DNA of 64,000 nt from Isoptericola dokdonensis DS-3 (GTDB lineage: Bacteria; Actinomycetota; Actinomycetes; Actinomycetales; Cellulomonadaceae). Position 1 is the first letter of the stretch. Each line of letters opens with the position of its first letter. The notes beneath the pieces are model-generated. The model was not told the DNA's origin and ran no database searches. It saw only the letters and a list, made by a program, of their open reading frames with translations. The translations under genes and the position numbers were made by a program. Below are positions 54,329-63,819 of this stretch, piece by piece. Location of the stretch: NCBI RefSeq assembly GCF_001636295.1, contig NZ_CP014209.1, forward strand, positions 2,666,001-2,730,000, in the 5' to 3' direction.

Positions 54329-54670
54329 CGTGGTGAGCTCGGACAGCAGGGCTTCACCTGGACGTCTGATTCACCGAATCTCTGGGTCCCGACCTCAGTG
54401 ACCACCCTCCGCAAGGCGCGTGGGTCAGGATCGGCCACCGCGCCGACGATTCCGTCGCAGGACCTGGCGGCCTCGAAGTGAGTCACCTGCGGTACGGGGC
54501 CTCGGTGTGCGAATTCAACCGGCCGACGCAACTTCGGGTTGTTGGAGTGATCCCTCGCCACATGCCCGCCGGGCCAGGTCCCGGCGTCGTTCGACGCGCG
54601 GGATCCGTCGCCCGGGGGTTCCATGGATGCATTCCCGACATCCGGGACGTGACGGACGAGGAGGTCAGGC
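54329..54670. other. Gene-free gap between the ABC exporter and the APC permease
   Basis: I see no gene or strong terminator in these 342 bases. A short stem (GCAACTT/GGTTGTTG region near 54530) and a less GC-rich patch around 54500-54545 are the only visible features. The open frames lack domains and a consistent codon pattern. Confidence 0.55.
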
Positions 54671-56158
54671 ATGAGCGCGACGACCGAGACGCCAGGGCAG
54701 GGCGGCAACCCCGCCGAGCCCGGGCTGAAGCGCGTCATGGGACGCAAGCTCCTGCTGCTGTTCATCGTCGGGGACATCCTCGGCACCGGGGTGTACGCCC
54801 TGACCGGGCAGGTCGCCGGCGAGGTCGGCGGCGCCGCGTGGGCGCCGTTCCTCATCGCGTTCGTCGTCGCCACGATCACGGCGTTCTCGTACCTGGAACT
54901 GGTGACGAAGTACCCGCAGGCGGCCGGCGCGGCGCTGTACACGCACAAGGCGTTCGGCATCCATCTCGTCACGTTCGTCATCGCGTTCATGGTGATGAGC
55001 TCGGGCATCACGTCGGCGTCGACGGCGTCGAACGCGTTCGCCGGGTTCCTCAACGACGGGTTCGGGCTGGGCATGGAGGACGGCTCGACGCCGCTGCTGC
55101 TCATCGCGCTCGGGTTCATGACGCTCGTGGCGCTGGTGAACTTCCGGGGCGTGGGGGAGAGCGTCAAGGCGAACGTGGTGCTGACGCTCGTGGAGCTGTC
55201 CGGCCTGCTGCTGGTGATCTTCGTGGGCCTGTGGGGCATGACGCAGGGGCGGGCCGACTTCTCCCGCGTCGTCGTCTTCGAGAGCGCCGACGACAAGTCG
55301 GTGTTCCTCGCGGTGACGGCGGCGACGACCTTGGCGTTCTTCGCGATGGTGGGCTTCGAGGACTCCGTGAACATGGCGGAGGAGTGCAAGGACCCGGTGA
55401 AGGACTTCCCGCGGGTGATGCTCACCGGCCTGTCCGTCACCGGACTCATCTACGTGCTCGTCGCGATCACCGCGGTGGCGCTGGTGCCGGTGGGTGACCT
55501 GACCGACCCGACGAAGGCGTCGGCGCTGACGCAGGTCGTCGCGGCCGGCGCGCCGAACCTCCCGTTCGACGTCATCTTCCCGTTCATCGGCATGTTCGCC
55601 GTCGCGAACTCCGCCCTCATCAACATGCTCATGGCCTCCCGCCTGCTGTACGGCCTCGCGAACCAGGGCGTCCTGCCGCGCGCCTTCGGCAAGGTGCACC
55701 GCACCCGGCGGACCCCCTGGGTGTCGATCGTCGTCACCACGCTCATCTCGTACGGGCTCATCACCTACGTCGTCCTGCAGAGCGGCACCGAGGGCGGCTC
55801 GGACTCCATCGCCCTGCTCGGCGGCACGACGTCGCTGCTGCTGCTCGTCGTGTTCACCGTCGTGAACATCGCCCTGCTCGTGCTGCGCCGCAAGACCGTC
55901 GACCACTCGCACTTCCGCACCTGGACGCCGCTCGCCGTCATCGGCGCGCTCACCTGCGCGTTCCTCGCCGGCCCCTGGGCGCGCAGCGCCGAGCAGCAGG
56001 AGCAGTACGTCATCGCCGGCGGGCTCGTCGCCGTCGGCCTCGTCCTGTCGTTCTTCACGTGGCTGTACCGGCGCACCGCCAAGCACGAGAAGATCGGCTT
56101 CGAGCACCCCGAGGACCTCGACGCCGACAAGCCGCAGGCTGGCTACCCGAAGCGCTGA
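54671..56158 (+). CDS. APC superfamily amino acid permease
   Basis: This 495-residue protein has about 12 hydrophobic helices with the APC motif IVGDILGTGVYALTGQVAGE in helix 1, a helix-6 region with FFAMVGFEDSVNMAEECKDP and a loop KVHRTRRTPW. It probably imports or exchanges an amino acid; the substrate is not evident. A GGAGGTCAGGC ribosome-binding region precedes the ATG. It stands alone between gaps, ahead of the ArsR-type gene. Confidence 0.88.
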   Translation: MSATTETPGQGGNPAEPGLKRVMGRKLLLLFIVGDILGTGVYALTGQVAGEVGGAAWAPFLIAFVVATITAFSYLELVTKYPQAAGAALYTHKAFGIHLVTFVIAFMVMSSGITSASTASNAFAGFLNDGFGLGMEDGSTPLLLIALGFMTLVALVNFRGVGESVKANVVLTLVELSGLLLVIFVGLWGMTQGRADFSRVVVFESADDKSVFLAVTAATTLAFFAMVGFEDSVNMAEECKDPVKDFPRVMLTGLSVTGLIYVLVAITAVALVPVGDLTDPTKASALTQVVAAGAPNLPFDVIFPFIGMFAVANSALINMLMASRLLYGLANQGVLPRAFGKVHRTRRTPWVSIVVTTLISYGLITYVVLQSGTEGGSDSIALLGGTTSLLLLVVFTVVNIALLVLRRKTVDHSHFRTWTPLAVIGALTCAFLAGPWARSAEQQEQYVIAGGLVAVGLVLSFFTWLYRRTAKHEKIGFEHPEDLDADKPQAGYPKR

Positions 56159-56288
56159 CCGCGTCCTGCTGCGCCGCGTCGAGGACCCGGGCGTCGACAG
56201 GGCGCCGCCGGATCGTGCAGGACCGTCGGCGGCGATCCGGTCGGCACCGCACGAGGCGCAGGCGTGCGGGACGGCTGCCCGTCCGATA

Positions 56289-56312
56289 CTATTTCGATGT
56301 GACGCGAAATAG
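56289..56312. promoter_or_regulatory. Operator of the ArsR-type gene, overlapping its start codon
   Basis: CTATTTCG (56289-56296) is repeated in inverse as CGAAATAG (56305-56312), with an 8-base spacer centred on the GTG start at 56299-56301. An AT-rich palindrome in this GC-rich context is conspicuous. It suggests autorepression. Binding over the start codon fits a leaderless or very short-leader transcript, which is inference. Confidence 0.7.
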
Positions 56313-56655
56313 CGAAGAAGCGGCGAGCGGACTGTTCGCCGCCCTCGCGCACGAGGGAAGGCGGGACGTCCTGCGCTTCCTGCGCGACCGGGACTACGTG
56401 CGCGCCGGCGACATCGGTACGGCGCTCGCGATCGGGCCGAGCACGCTGTCGGGCCACCTCAAGGTGCTCCGACAGGCCGGGCTCGTCGAGTCCCGCCGAC
56501 GCGGTACGGAGATCCAGTACCGACTCCGGATGAGCCTCGTGGACGAGGCGATCCTGGCGCTCATGGCCCTGCGTCGCGAGCAGGGCGCCCCGGGCCCCGA
56601 CGACCCCGAGCACGTCTCGTCCCCGACGGACGAACGAGAGGAGCCGATCCGATGA
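56299..56655 (+). CDS. ArsR-family transcriptional regulator
   Basis: This 118-residue winged-helix regulator has SGLFAALAHEGRRDVLRFLR and the recognition region GPSTLSGHLKVLRQAGLVESRR, followed by GTEIQYRL. The metal-binding CxC of arsenic or cadmium sensors is absent, so it is the SdpR-like/non-metal type. The GTG at 56299 sits in its own putative operator. The stop overlaps the start of the next gene (ATGA). The pairing with a membrane protein resembles the SdpR-SdpI arrangement. Confidence 0.87.
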   Translation: MTRNSEEAASGLFAALAHEGRRDVLRFLRDRDYVRAGDIGTALAIGPSTLSGHLKVLRQAGLVESRRRGTEIQYRLRMSLVDEAILALMALRREQGAPGPDDPEHVSSPTDEREEPIR

Positions 56656-57377
56656 GCACGACGCACAGGACCGCGGACGCCCAGGGCAGCACGGCACCGC
56701 CGTGGCTGATGATCCCCTGGCCCGGGGCCGCGATCGCTCTCGGGGCCGTCGCCGCCATGGTGACGACGTCGATCGTCGCCTGGCCCGAGATGTCCGCCGA
56801 GATCGTCACGCGTGCCGCGGACGGACGGCACGGCGAGAGCGTGTCGAGCCGGGGCATGACGGCCGTCGCCCTGCCGCTGGCGCTGCTCGTGCTGACCGCA
56901 CTGCTGTCCGTCGTCCCCCGGCTCGACCACGAGCTGCTCCACCGCACACCGCTCGGCCAGGACCGCGACCCGGAGCGGGCGCGGCGCGTCCTCAGCTGGA
57001 CGCTGAGCGGGCTGTCCGTCGTGCTGCTCGTCCTGCACGTCGGGCTGGTCTCGCAGCACACCGGGGACGCCTTCCCCCTGGAGCAGGCGGTGGCGGGTGC
57101 TGTCGGCGCCTTCCTGGTCTGCCTGGGCGTGGCACTGCCCCTGGCGGCGCCGGGTGGGCGGTTCGACGGTCGCGTCGAGCGCTTCCGGGCCGCGCTCGGA
57201 CCCGCCTACCGCGTCGCGGGGATCGTCCTCGTCGTCGGCGGCGTGGCCACGGTGATGGCAGCCGTCGTCTCCTCGCAGGCGGCGATGGCGACCGCGGTGA
57301 CCGCGGTCGTGGTCACGTTCCTCGTGCTGCTCGGTCTGGCGCTGGGTCGCCGGTGGTCGCGCGACGGGAAGAGCTGA
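56652..57377 (+). CDS. DUF1648/SdpI-like membrane protein
   Basis: This 241-residue protein has about six hydrophobic helices. After the first helix, the stretch AWPEMSAEIVTRAADGRHGE then SVSSRGMTAVALPLALLVL and SVVPRLDHELL resembles the DUF1648 pattern (a P-x2-P-like loop, a G-x-S segment and a second helix). SdpI is the immunity/signalling protein for the Bacillus toxin SdpC, and its operon mate is an ArsR repressor. Here the overlap with the ArsR gene supports that comparison, but sequence similarity is weak and the role is inferred. Confidence 0.6.
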   Translation: MSTTHRTADAQGSTAPPWLMIPWPGAAIALGAVAAMVTTSIVAWPEMSAEIVTRAADGRHGESVSSRGMTAVALPLALLVLTALLSVVPRLDHELLHRTPLGQDRDPERARRVLSWTLSGLSVVLLVLHVGLVSQHTGDAFPLEQAVAGAVGAFLVCLGVALPLAAPGGRFDGRVERFRAALGPAYRVAGIVLVVGGVATVMAAVVSSQAAMATAVTAVVVTFLVLLGLALGRRWSRDGKS

Positions 57378-57404
57378 GAGCGCCGCTCGGTCGCCGCCAG
57401 GTCG

Positions 57405-57923
57405 TCAGGCGGACAGGGCGTCCTCGAACGTCGCCATGACGTCGGCGCTGAACAGCACGAAGCGGACCTCGTCGATCGCTCCCGGGTTCTCGTCGTGCCA
57501 GGTGCTGACGGCGTCGACGGCGATCCGCGCGACGTCGGCCGGGTCCCAGCCGTAGACGCCCGCGCTCACCGCGGGGAACGCGACCGTGCGGGCCTTCGCG
57601 TCCGCGGTGACGTCGAGCGAGCGCGTGAAGCAGGACGCGAGACGGCGCGGGTTCGTCTGGCCGCGGTGCCGGTTCGGGCCCACCGTGTGCACCACCCACA
57701 TCGCGGGCAGGTCGAAGCCCGGGGTGACGACGGCGTCCCCGACGTCGAGCCCGTCCGGCAGCGTGGTGCTCCGCAGCTCCTGGCACGCCGCCAGCAGCCG
57801 CGGACCCGCCGCGGCGTGGATCGCGCCGTCCACCCCGCCCCCGCCCAGCAGCGAGGAGTTCGCCGCGTTGATCGCCTCGGTCGTGGCGGTGGTGATGTCG
57901 CCCTGCTCGGCGGTGATGCGCAT
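57405..57923 (-). CDS. Macro-domain protein (MacroD-type ADP-ribose hydrolase)
   Basis: This 172-residue single-domain protein has the macro fold: GDITTATTEAINAANSSLLG then GGGVDGAIHAAAG, and VVHTVGPN, with AFPAVSAGVYGWD, which bind ADP-ribose. MacroD-type enzymes remove ADP-ribose from proteins or cleave O-acetyl-ADP-ribose. The start ATG was chosen because the upstream frame is non-homologous. A GAGGCCACC leader precedes it. It converges on the SdpI-like gene with a 27-bp gap. Confidence 0.92.
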   Translation of the reverse strand: MRITAEQGDITTATTEAINAANSSLLGGGGVDGAIHAAAGPRLLAACQELRSTTLPDGLDVGDAVVTPGFDLPAMWVVHTVGPNRHRGQTNPRRLASCFTRSLDVTADAKARTVAFPAVSAGVYGWDPADVARIAVDAVSTWHDENPGAIDEVRFVLFSADVMATFEDALSA

Positions 57924-58105
57924 GGTGGCCTCCTGTCGGCGAGAGCCCCGGCCGGAGCGCAGGGCGGCGTGCTGTCCAGGTCGTCCTACGACCGTAGGCC
58001 GTGACGCGCCGCACGGAAAGTCCGGCCCACCTAGGCGGCCGCGCCGCGAGCCGGACGGGTGATGCGTCGACGACGCGCCTGCCGGAGGCCTCCCGGACCT
58101 GCGCG

Positions 58106-58846
58106 TCAGGCGACCCCTGCCGGCCGGGCCTCCCTGGCGCGCGCCACGGCGCCGTGCCAGCACGCCCCCGTCACGGCTGCGGCGAGCACCAAACCCTGGA
58201 CGCCCGCGACGGCGGCAGCCACCGCGCCGTGGTGCAGGTCGTCCGCACCGGCGAGCGCGACGGCCCCCGCGACGACGGCCACCGCGGGGGCCACGAGGAA
58301 CCAGAGCAGCGGCCGGGCCACCCGGGAGGCCCGCGGTGCGACCGGCTCCCTGGCGATCCAGCGGACCGTGTACGTCGCGACGACCAGGAGTCCCAGCACC
58401 CCGGACGCCCACTGCGCCCACTGCGCGCCCGCGATCCCGGCGTGCTCGCTCGCGAGCCACGGCACGTGCGTCGCGATCCATCGACCCTCGTGCGTCGCCG
58501 AGTCCCACACGACGTGCGTCAGCGCCCCCAGCGCGGCCGCCACCGGCACGAGGGTCCACTGCCGGGAGGTGAGCCGCGCCCGCGCCGGGACCCGGTCCCG
58601 CACCCACGGCGTGACGTCCGCGTACGCGTCCCGCACCAGCGCGAACCACAGCCAGACCGCCACCGACGCCAGCAGCACGTCCAGGGTGAGCACCGCCCAC
58701 AGGCTGTGGGTGACGTCGTAGCCCGGGCGGCCGGGCAGGAACATCGGCAGGTCCGGCACCGTGGCCCCCGCGACCAGGGCGCTGAGCGGCAGGCCGAGCC
58801 GCCGGAGCGGCAGCACGACGGCTGCATGGGCAGGGGTGAACGGCAT
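58106..58846 (-). CDS. DUF4184 family membrane protein
   Basis: This 246-residue protein begins MPFTPAHAAVVLPLRRLGLP, followed by SALVAGATVPDLPMFLPG and THVVWDSATHEGRW. It has about six hydrophobic helices. This matches the DUF4184 family, whose conserved N-terminal PFTPAH and PD motif resemble those of metal-dependent membrane hydrolases, but no activity is known. It lies downstream of hrpA, in the same direction, with a 78-base gap. Confidence 0.82.
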   Translation of the reverse strand: MPFTPAHAAVVLPLRRLGLPLSALVAGATVPDLPMFLPGRPGYDVTHSLWAVLTLDVLLASVAVWLWFALVRDAYADVTPWVRDRVPARARLTSRQWTLVPVAAALGALTHVVWDSATHEGRWIATHVPWLASEHAGIAGAQWAQWASGVLGLLVVATYTVRWIAREPVAPRASRVARPLLWFLVAPAVAVVAGAVALAGADDLHHGAVAAAVAGVQGLVLAAAVTGACWHGAVARAREARPAGVA

Positions 58847-58924
58847 GGCGTCACCGTAGTGCGCTCCCGGCGATCACCTGAGTCGGCGTGCCCGACGCCG
58901 GGTTCGCCCGGCGGCAGGCAGCGG

Positions 58925-61900
58925 TCACCAGCCGCCGGGGCTGAGGATCTTGCGGATGCGCTTCTCGCTGACGCTGCCGTCGGTGCCGAGCTGCTGGGCG
59001 AACAGCGAGACGCGCAGCTCCTCCAGCAGCCAGCGGACGTCGGCGAGCTCGGCCGCGCGGGCCGGGTCGGGCGCCCCGGCCGCGTACGTCGCACGGGCCT
59101 GGGTGTACACGCCGGTGACGTCGCGGATGCGCCAGGCGAGCTCCCCGTCCCGGACCGGGTTGGCCTGCGCCTTGTCGAGCCGGTAGGAGTCGGCCCGCAG
59201 GTAGCGCACCAGGTGCGGGAGGCGCCGGGGCGGCGTCGCGGAGACGAAGCCGTCGTGCACCAGCGTGGCCACGTGCTCGCGCACGTCCTGCAACGTGCTG
59301 AGCAGCGCGAGCGACGACGACGCCCGCACCTCGCCCTCGACGGTGCGCCACGCGGTCAGCGCGGCGACCACGTGCCCGACGACGCGGTGCACCTCGTCCT
59401 CCAGGTGCTGCCGCACGAAGGTCAGCGCAGACTTGTACGACTCGGCGTCCCGAATATGTACAGCATCCGGCCCGCCTGTCGGCGTGCCGGGCGCCTTCTC
59501 ACCGTCCGGGCTGGTCAGCGCGATCACGGCGGCGAGCTGGAGGTCTGCCACGAGCGCGTCGGTGTTCTTGTACGGTGCCGCGGCGAGCGTCAGCGCCTGG
59601 TTCCCCGACCATCGCGACGACACCCGACCCGTCGCCAGCGCCACTTCGGACAGCAGCAGCCGGCGCACGCCGCGCGCGTGCACGACGTCCCGCTCGGTCA
59701 CGTCGGCCAGCACCCGCAGCGCCACCGACGGCGCAGCCTTCGATCCCGAGCCCTTCGCTCCCGGCTCCTCGACGAGCGCCGGGTACCCCCGCACCACCAC
59801 CCCGCCGCCGAGGTCCGTCGACACCGCCGCGGGCAGCACGCCGTCGGCGAGCGAAGCCGGCCACGTCGCCAACCCGGACTCCTCGCGCACCACGGAGCCC
59901 GTACCGGACGAAGCGCCGGGTGTCCCCTCCGCGGAACCGGGCGCTGAGGGTGTCGGTGCGCCGCCGTCAAGCCGTAGCGGAGGGCCCCCCGGGGCCCGTG
60001 AGCGAGGCGGCGCACCGACACCCTCAGCACCCGGCGAACCAGCCGCCTGCGCCGACGCACCAGCACCTGCCGCGGACGACGACCGTGCCTCCTCGAGCGC
60101 GAGACCCACAGCCCCCTTGACGGCGGCCCGGACCGCTTCCTCCGCCTGGGCCGCGAACCGCTTCTGGAGCGAGAGCAGGTCCTTCGACTCGCCGAGGACG
60201 ACGGGCTTGCCCGACGGTCCGGCGTCGTGGCCCCGGCCAGGTCGTCGACCGCGCCCCTTGCCGGCTCGGCCGGCACCGGTGTCGGCGGGGGCCGGACCCT
60301 CGACGCGGAACGTCATGCGCAGGTGCGCGGGCAGGCGTTCGACGCGCTCGGCGTCCCACACGTCGTCGTCGATGACGACGTCGCGCAGGGCACGCACGGC
60401 GCGCGTGAACTCGACGTGGAACGGCGGCGCCATCTCCCCGGCGCGGGTCATGTCGGACCAGGAGGGGGTGTTCTCGCGCAGCCAGCCGGCGACGGCGGCG
60501 CCGACGTCGGGCGCGGGGACGAGCTCGCGGCGGACCGCCTTGGGCAGTGACCGGATGGTGGCGACGCACAGCTCGTCGATCAGGCCGGGCACCATGCGGT
60601 CGAACCCGGCGGGGGAGACGCGGTTGAGGATCGACACGGGGACGTGCACGGTGACGCCGTCGGCGTCGGCGCCGGGGGAGAACTGGTAGGTGAGCGGCAG
60701 GGTGACCTCGCCCTGCGTCCACGTCTCCGGGAACTGGGTGGTGTCGACGGCGTCGGCGTCGACGAGCTGTGCGAGCGTGAAGGTGAGCAGGTCGGGGTCG
60801 TCCCGCTGCGCGGACTTCCACCAGGTGTCGAAGTGGCGGGCGCTGACGACGTCGGCGGGGACCCGCTCGTCGTAGAAGGCGAACAGGTCGTCCTCGGAGG
60901 CGACGAGGCCGCGCTGCCGGGACCGCGCCTCGAGCTCCTCGGCCTCGGCGAGCAGCCGCCGGTTCTCGGCGAAGAACCGATGGTGGGTCGTCCACTGGCC
61001 CTCGACGAGCGCGTGCCGGACGAACATCTCGCGGGCCGCCTCGGGGTCGACCTTGGCGAACAGCACGGGCCGGTCGGCGACGATGGGCACGCCGTAGAGC
61101 AGCACCTTCTCCGTCGCCATGGCGGCGCCCTGCCGGGTGGACCAGTGCGGGTCGGAGTAGGTGCGCTTCGCGAGGTCGCCGGCGAGCGACTCGGCCCACT
61201 CGGGCTGGATCTTCGCGACGTCGCGCGCCCACAGCCGGGACGTCTCGACGAGCTCGCCCGCCATGATCCACTCGGGCGGCTTCTTGCTCAGCGGCGACCC
61301 GGGGAAGATCGCGAACCGCGCCCCGCGCGCGCCCAGGTACTCGTTGCGGGCCCGCTTCGCGGCCTGCCGCAGCGCCCGGGCCCGCGCCTCGCCCCGCAGG
61401 TGCGCGACGGAGGACGCCTTGATCTCCCCGGTGTCCTGCATCCCGATCTGCGACAGCATGCCGCTCAGCAGCGCCCGGTGCACGGTGTCGCCGTCCCAGA
61501 CGCGCCGCCAGTCCTGCGTGTCCCCTCCGGCTGTCGCGTCTCTGCCATCCGACGCCGGTCGAGAGTCGTCCGTGCCATTCGACGAAGCGGGTCCGGTGGA
61601 GGTCGGTGCGCCGCCGTCAAGCCGTAGCGGAGGGCCCCCTGGGGCCCGTGAGCGAGGCGGCGCACCGACCTCCACCGGACCCGCGGCCCGCGGACGGTAC
61701 GAGATGTCGATGTCGAGCTGCTTCGCCATCTGGCGGAGCTGCGCGACGACGTCCTGCCACTCGCGGATGCGCAGGAAGTTGAGGTGCTCGGACTTGCAGA
61801 GGCGGCGGAACGCCGACGACCCCATGGCGTGCTGCTGCTCGCGCAGGTACTCCCAGAGGTTGAGGTAGCTGAGGAAGTCCGACGTCGGGTCGGTGAACCG

Positions 61901-63706
61901 GCGGTGGAGCTGGTCGGCCTGCTCGCGGCCCTCGGCGGGACGTTCGCGCGGGTCCTGGATGGACAGGGCGGCGGCGATGATCGCGACCTCGTGGGCGACG
62001 CCGAGCCTCGCGCCCTCGATGACCATGCGGGCGAGCCGGGGGTCCATGGGGAGGCGGGCGAGGGTGCGGCCGACGTCGGTGAGGTGCACGTCGTTCGACG
62101 CCGTGCCGTCGCGCCCGTGTCGACGGCCGAGCGCGCCGAGCTCGGTGAGGAGCTGGACGCCGTCGCGCACGGAGCGCGTGTCCGGGGGTTCGACGAAGGG
62201 GAACTTGGCGACGTCGTCGGGGGTGGCGACGACCCCGACGGAGATCATCTGGAGCAGCACGGACGCGAGCGAGGTCCGCAGGATCTCCGGTTCGGTGAAC
62301 TCGGGGCGGGACACGTAGTCGTCGGCGGAGTAGAGGCGGATCGCGACGCCGTCGGCGACGCGGCCGGAGCGGCCGGAGCGCTGGTTCGCGGACGCCTGGC
62401 TGATGGGCTCGATGGGGAGCCGCTGCACCTTGGTCGCCTTGGAGTAGCGGGAGATGCGGGCGGTGCCGGGGTCGACGACGTAGTGGATGCCGGGCACCGT
62501 CAGGGACGTCTCGGCGACGTTGGTGGACAGCACGATGCGGCGGCCGGGGTGCGACTGGAAGACGCGGTGCTGCTCGGCGGCGGACAGTCGCGAGTACAGC
62601 GGCAGGATCTCGACGTGCTGCGGGTGCTTGACGTCCCGCACGCGCTCCTTGAGGTGACCTTCGAGGGCGTCGGCGGCGTCGTGGATCTCCCGCTCGCCGG
62701 ACAGGAAGACGAGGATGTCGCCGGGGCCCTCGCGCATCAGCTCGTCGCAGGCCTCGACGATGCCGGTGACGAGGTCCTTCTCCTCGCCCTTCTTCTTGGC
62801 GGGGGCCGCCGGGTCGGGGTCCGGGGTGAGGGGGCGGTACCGGATCTCGACGGGGTAGGTGCGCCCGGAGACCTCGACGACGGGGGCGGCGTCGGGCAGG
62901 ACGTCGACGACGGCCTGCGGGGCCCCGCCGATCTCGGCGAGGTGCGACGGCGAGAAGTGCTCGGCGAACCGCGCGGAGTCGATCGTCGCGGACGTGATGA
63001 CGACCTTGAGGTCGGGGCGGCGCGGCAGCAGGCGGGAGAGGTAGCCGAGCAGGAAGTCGATGTTGAGGGACCGCTCGTGCGCCTCGTCGATGACGATGGT
63101 GTCGTAGGCGAGCAGGTCGGGGTCGCGCTGGATCTGCGCGAGGAGGATGCCGTCCGTCATCACCTTGACGAGGGTGTCCTCGCCGGACGTGTCCGTGAAC
63201 CGCACCTGGTACCCGACGACGCCGCCCAGCTCGCCCCCGAGCTCCTCGGCGATGCGCTCGGCCACGGAGCGGGCCGCGATGCGGCGGGGCTGGGTGTGCC
63301 CGATCTGCCCGGCGCGGCCCCGGCCGAGGTCGAGGAGGATCTTCGGCAGCTGCGTCGTCTTGCCGGAGCCGGTCTCGCCCGCGACGATCACGACCTGGTG
63401 CTCGCGGATCGCGTCGGCGATCTCCGCACGGCGGGCGGAGACGGGGAGCTGCTCGGGGTAGACGATGGGCGGGACGACGACGGCGGCGCGCAGCGCTGCC
63501 GCCTTGTCGAGCTGCTCACGGCTGACGCGTGCGGGCCCCCCGGTGCGGGCGCGGCCCTGGCCGGTGCGGCGTCCGCGACGTCGGCCCTCGCCCCGGCCGC
63601 CGTCCTGGCGCCGCTCGCCGTGCGCCGCGCCGTCCGGGTGCGGACGGCGGTCAGGAGTGTCGCCGTCCGTGCGGGACGATGCGGCGGGGGAGGGCTCGGT
63701 GCTCAC
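58925..63706 (-). CDS. hrpA: ATP-dependent RNA helicase HrpA (DEAH family)
   Basis: This 1,593-residue helicase is longer than the roughly 1,300 residues usual for HrpA. After a basic Arg/Gly-rich start come Walker A GETGSGKT (110-117), DEAH (207-210), SAT, and QRSGRSGRVADG (motif VI), then helicase-associated domains and the HrpA-specific C-terminus (DUF3418) ending RIRKILSPGGW. Two palindromic inserts encode the same peptide (VGAPPRSRAPGGPPLRLDG) at about 675-707 and 1227-1255, explaining part of the extra length. HrpA unwinds RNA and rescues stalled ribosomes in other bacteria. GTG start at 63706. Confidence 0.93.
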   Translation of the reverse strand: MSTEPSPAASSRTDGDTPDRRPHPDGAAHGERRQDGGRGEGRRRGRRTGQGRARTGGPARVSREQLDKAAALRAAVVVPPIVYPEQLPVSARRAEIADAIREHQVVIVAGETGSGKTTQLPKILLDLGRGRAGQIGHTQPRRIAARSVAERIAEELGGELGGVVGYQVRFTDTSGEDTLVKVMTDGILLAQIQRDPDLLAYDTIVIDEAHERSLNIDFLLGYLSRLLPRRPDLKVVITSATIDSARFAEHFSPSHLAEIGGAPQAVVDVLPDAAPVVEVSGRTYPVEIRYRPLTPDPDPAAPAKKKGEEKDLVTGIVEACDELMREGPGDILVFLSGEREIHDAADALEGHLKERVRDVKHPQHVEILPLYSRLSAAEQHRVFQSHPGRRIVLSTNVAETSLTVPGIHYVVDPGTARISRYSKATKVQRLPIEPISQASANQRSGRSGRVADGVAIRLYSADDYVSRPEFTEPEILRTSLASVLLQMISVGVVATPDDVAKFPFVEPPDTRSVRDGVQLLTELGALGRRHGRDGTASNDVHLTDVGRTLARLPMDPRLARMVIEGARLGVAHEVAIIAAALSIQDPRERPAEGREQADQLHRRFTDPTSDFLSYLNLWEYLREQQHAMGSSAFRRLCKSEHLNFLRIREWQDVVAQLRQMAKQLDIDISYRPRAAGPVEVGAPPRSRAPGGPPLRLDGGAPTSTGPASSNGTDDSRPASDGRDATAGGDTQDWRRVWDGDTVHRALLSGMLSQIGMQDTGEIKASSVAHLRGEARARALRQAAKRARNEYLGARGARFAIFPGSPLSKKPPEWIMAGELVETSRLWARDVAKIQPEWAESLAGDLAKRTYSDPHWSTRQGAAMATEKVLLYGVPIVADRPVLFAKVDPEAAREMFVRHALVEGQWTTHHRFFAENRRLLAEAEELEARSRQRGLVASEDDLFAFYDERVPADVVSARHFDTWWKSAQRDDPDLLTFTLAQLVDADAVDTTQFPETWTQGEVTLPLTYQFSPGADADGVTVHVPVSILNRVSPAGFDRMVPGLIDELCVATIRSLPKAVRRELVPAPDVGAAVAGWLRENTPSWSDMTRAGEMAPPFHVEFTRAVRALRDVVIDDDVWDAERVERLPAHLRMTFRVEGPAPADTGAGRAGKGRGRRPGRGHDAGPSGKPVVLGESKDLLSLQKRFAAQAEEAVRAAVKGAVGLALEEARSSSAAGAGASAQAAGSPGAEGVGAPPRSRAPGGPPLRLDGGAPTPSAPGSAEGTPGASSGTGSVVREESGLATWPASLADGVLPAAVSTDLGGGVVVRGYPALVEEPGAKGSGSKAAPSVALRVLADVTERDVVHARGVRRLLLSEVALATGRVSSRWSGNQALTLAAAPYKNTDALVADLQLAAVIALTSPDGEKAPGTPTGGPDAVHIRDAESYKSALTFVRQHLEDEVHRVVGHVVAALTAWRTVEGEVRASSSLALLSTLQDVREHVATLVHDGFVSATPPRRLPHLVRYLRADSYRLDKAQANPVRDGELAWRIRDVTGVYTQARATYAAGAPDPARAAELADVRWLLEELRVSLFAQQLGTDGSVSEKRIRKILSPGGW
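59943..60028. repeat. Palindromic element B, in frame within hrpA
   Basis: Perfect 23-bp arms (59943-59965 and 60006-60028) enclose a 40-base loop that differs from the loop of element C at a single base. The inner arm GTCGGTGCGCCGCC is shared with C but the outer nine bases are not. It adds no stop or frameshift to hrpA and lies in an Ala/Gly-rich linker. Confidence 0.9.
61587..61684. repeat. Palindromic element C, in frame within hrpA
   Basis: Perfect 29-bp arms (61587-61615 and 61656-61684) enclose a 40-base loop beginning GTCAAGCCGTAGCGGAGGGC. It is 1.6 kb from element B in the same orientation, and its loop is the same except for one base. The outer arm bases are unique to this copy and perfectly matched. 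In HrpA it lies in a linker after YRPRAAGPVE. Confidence 0.9.
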
Positions 63707-63819
63707 GGCGCACCATTCTCCCAGCCGGTGCAAACCGTTATCCCCACCGGGCGTGGACAGGGGGTGCGCACGCCCCTGACCTCCTGACATGCTCGGACAG
63801 GGACGAGGGAGGGCGACCG

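Noticed and set aside
54420..54674. 84-codon open frame before the APC permease
   Set aside because: Arg-rich low-complexity product without domain or ribosome-binding site, overlapping the permease start.
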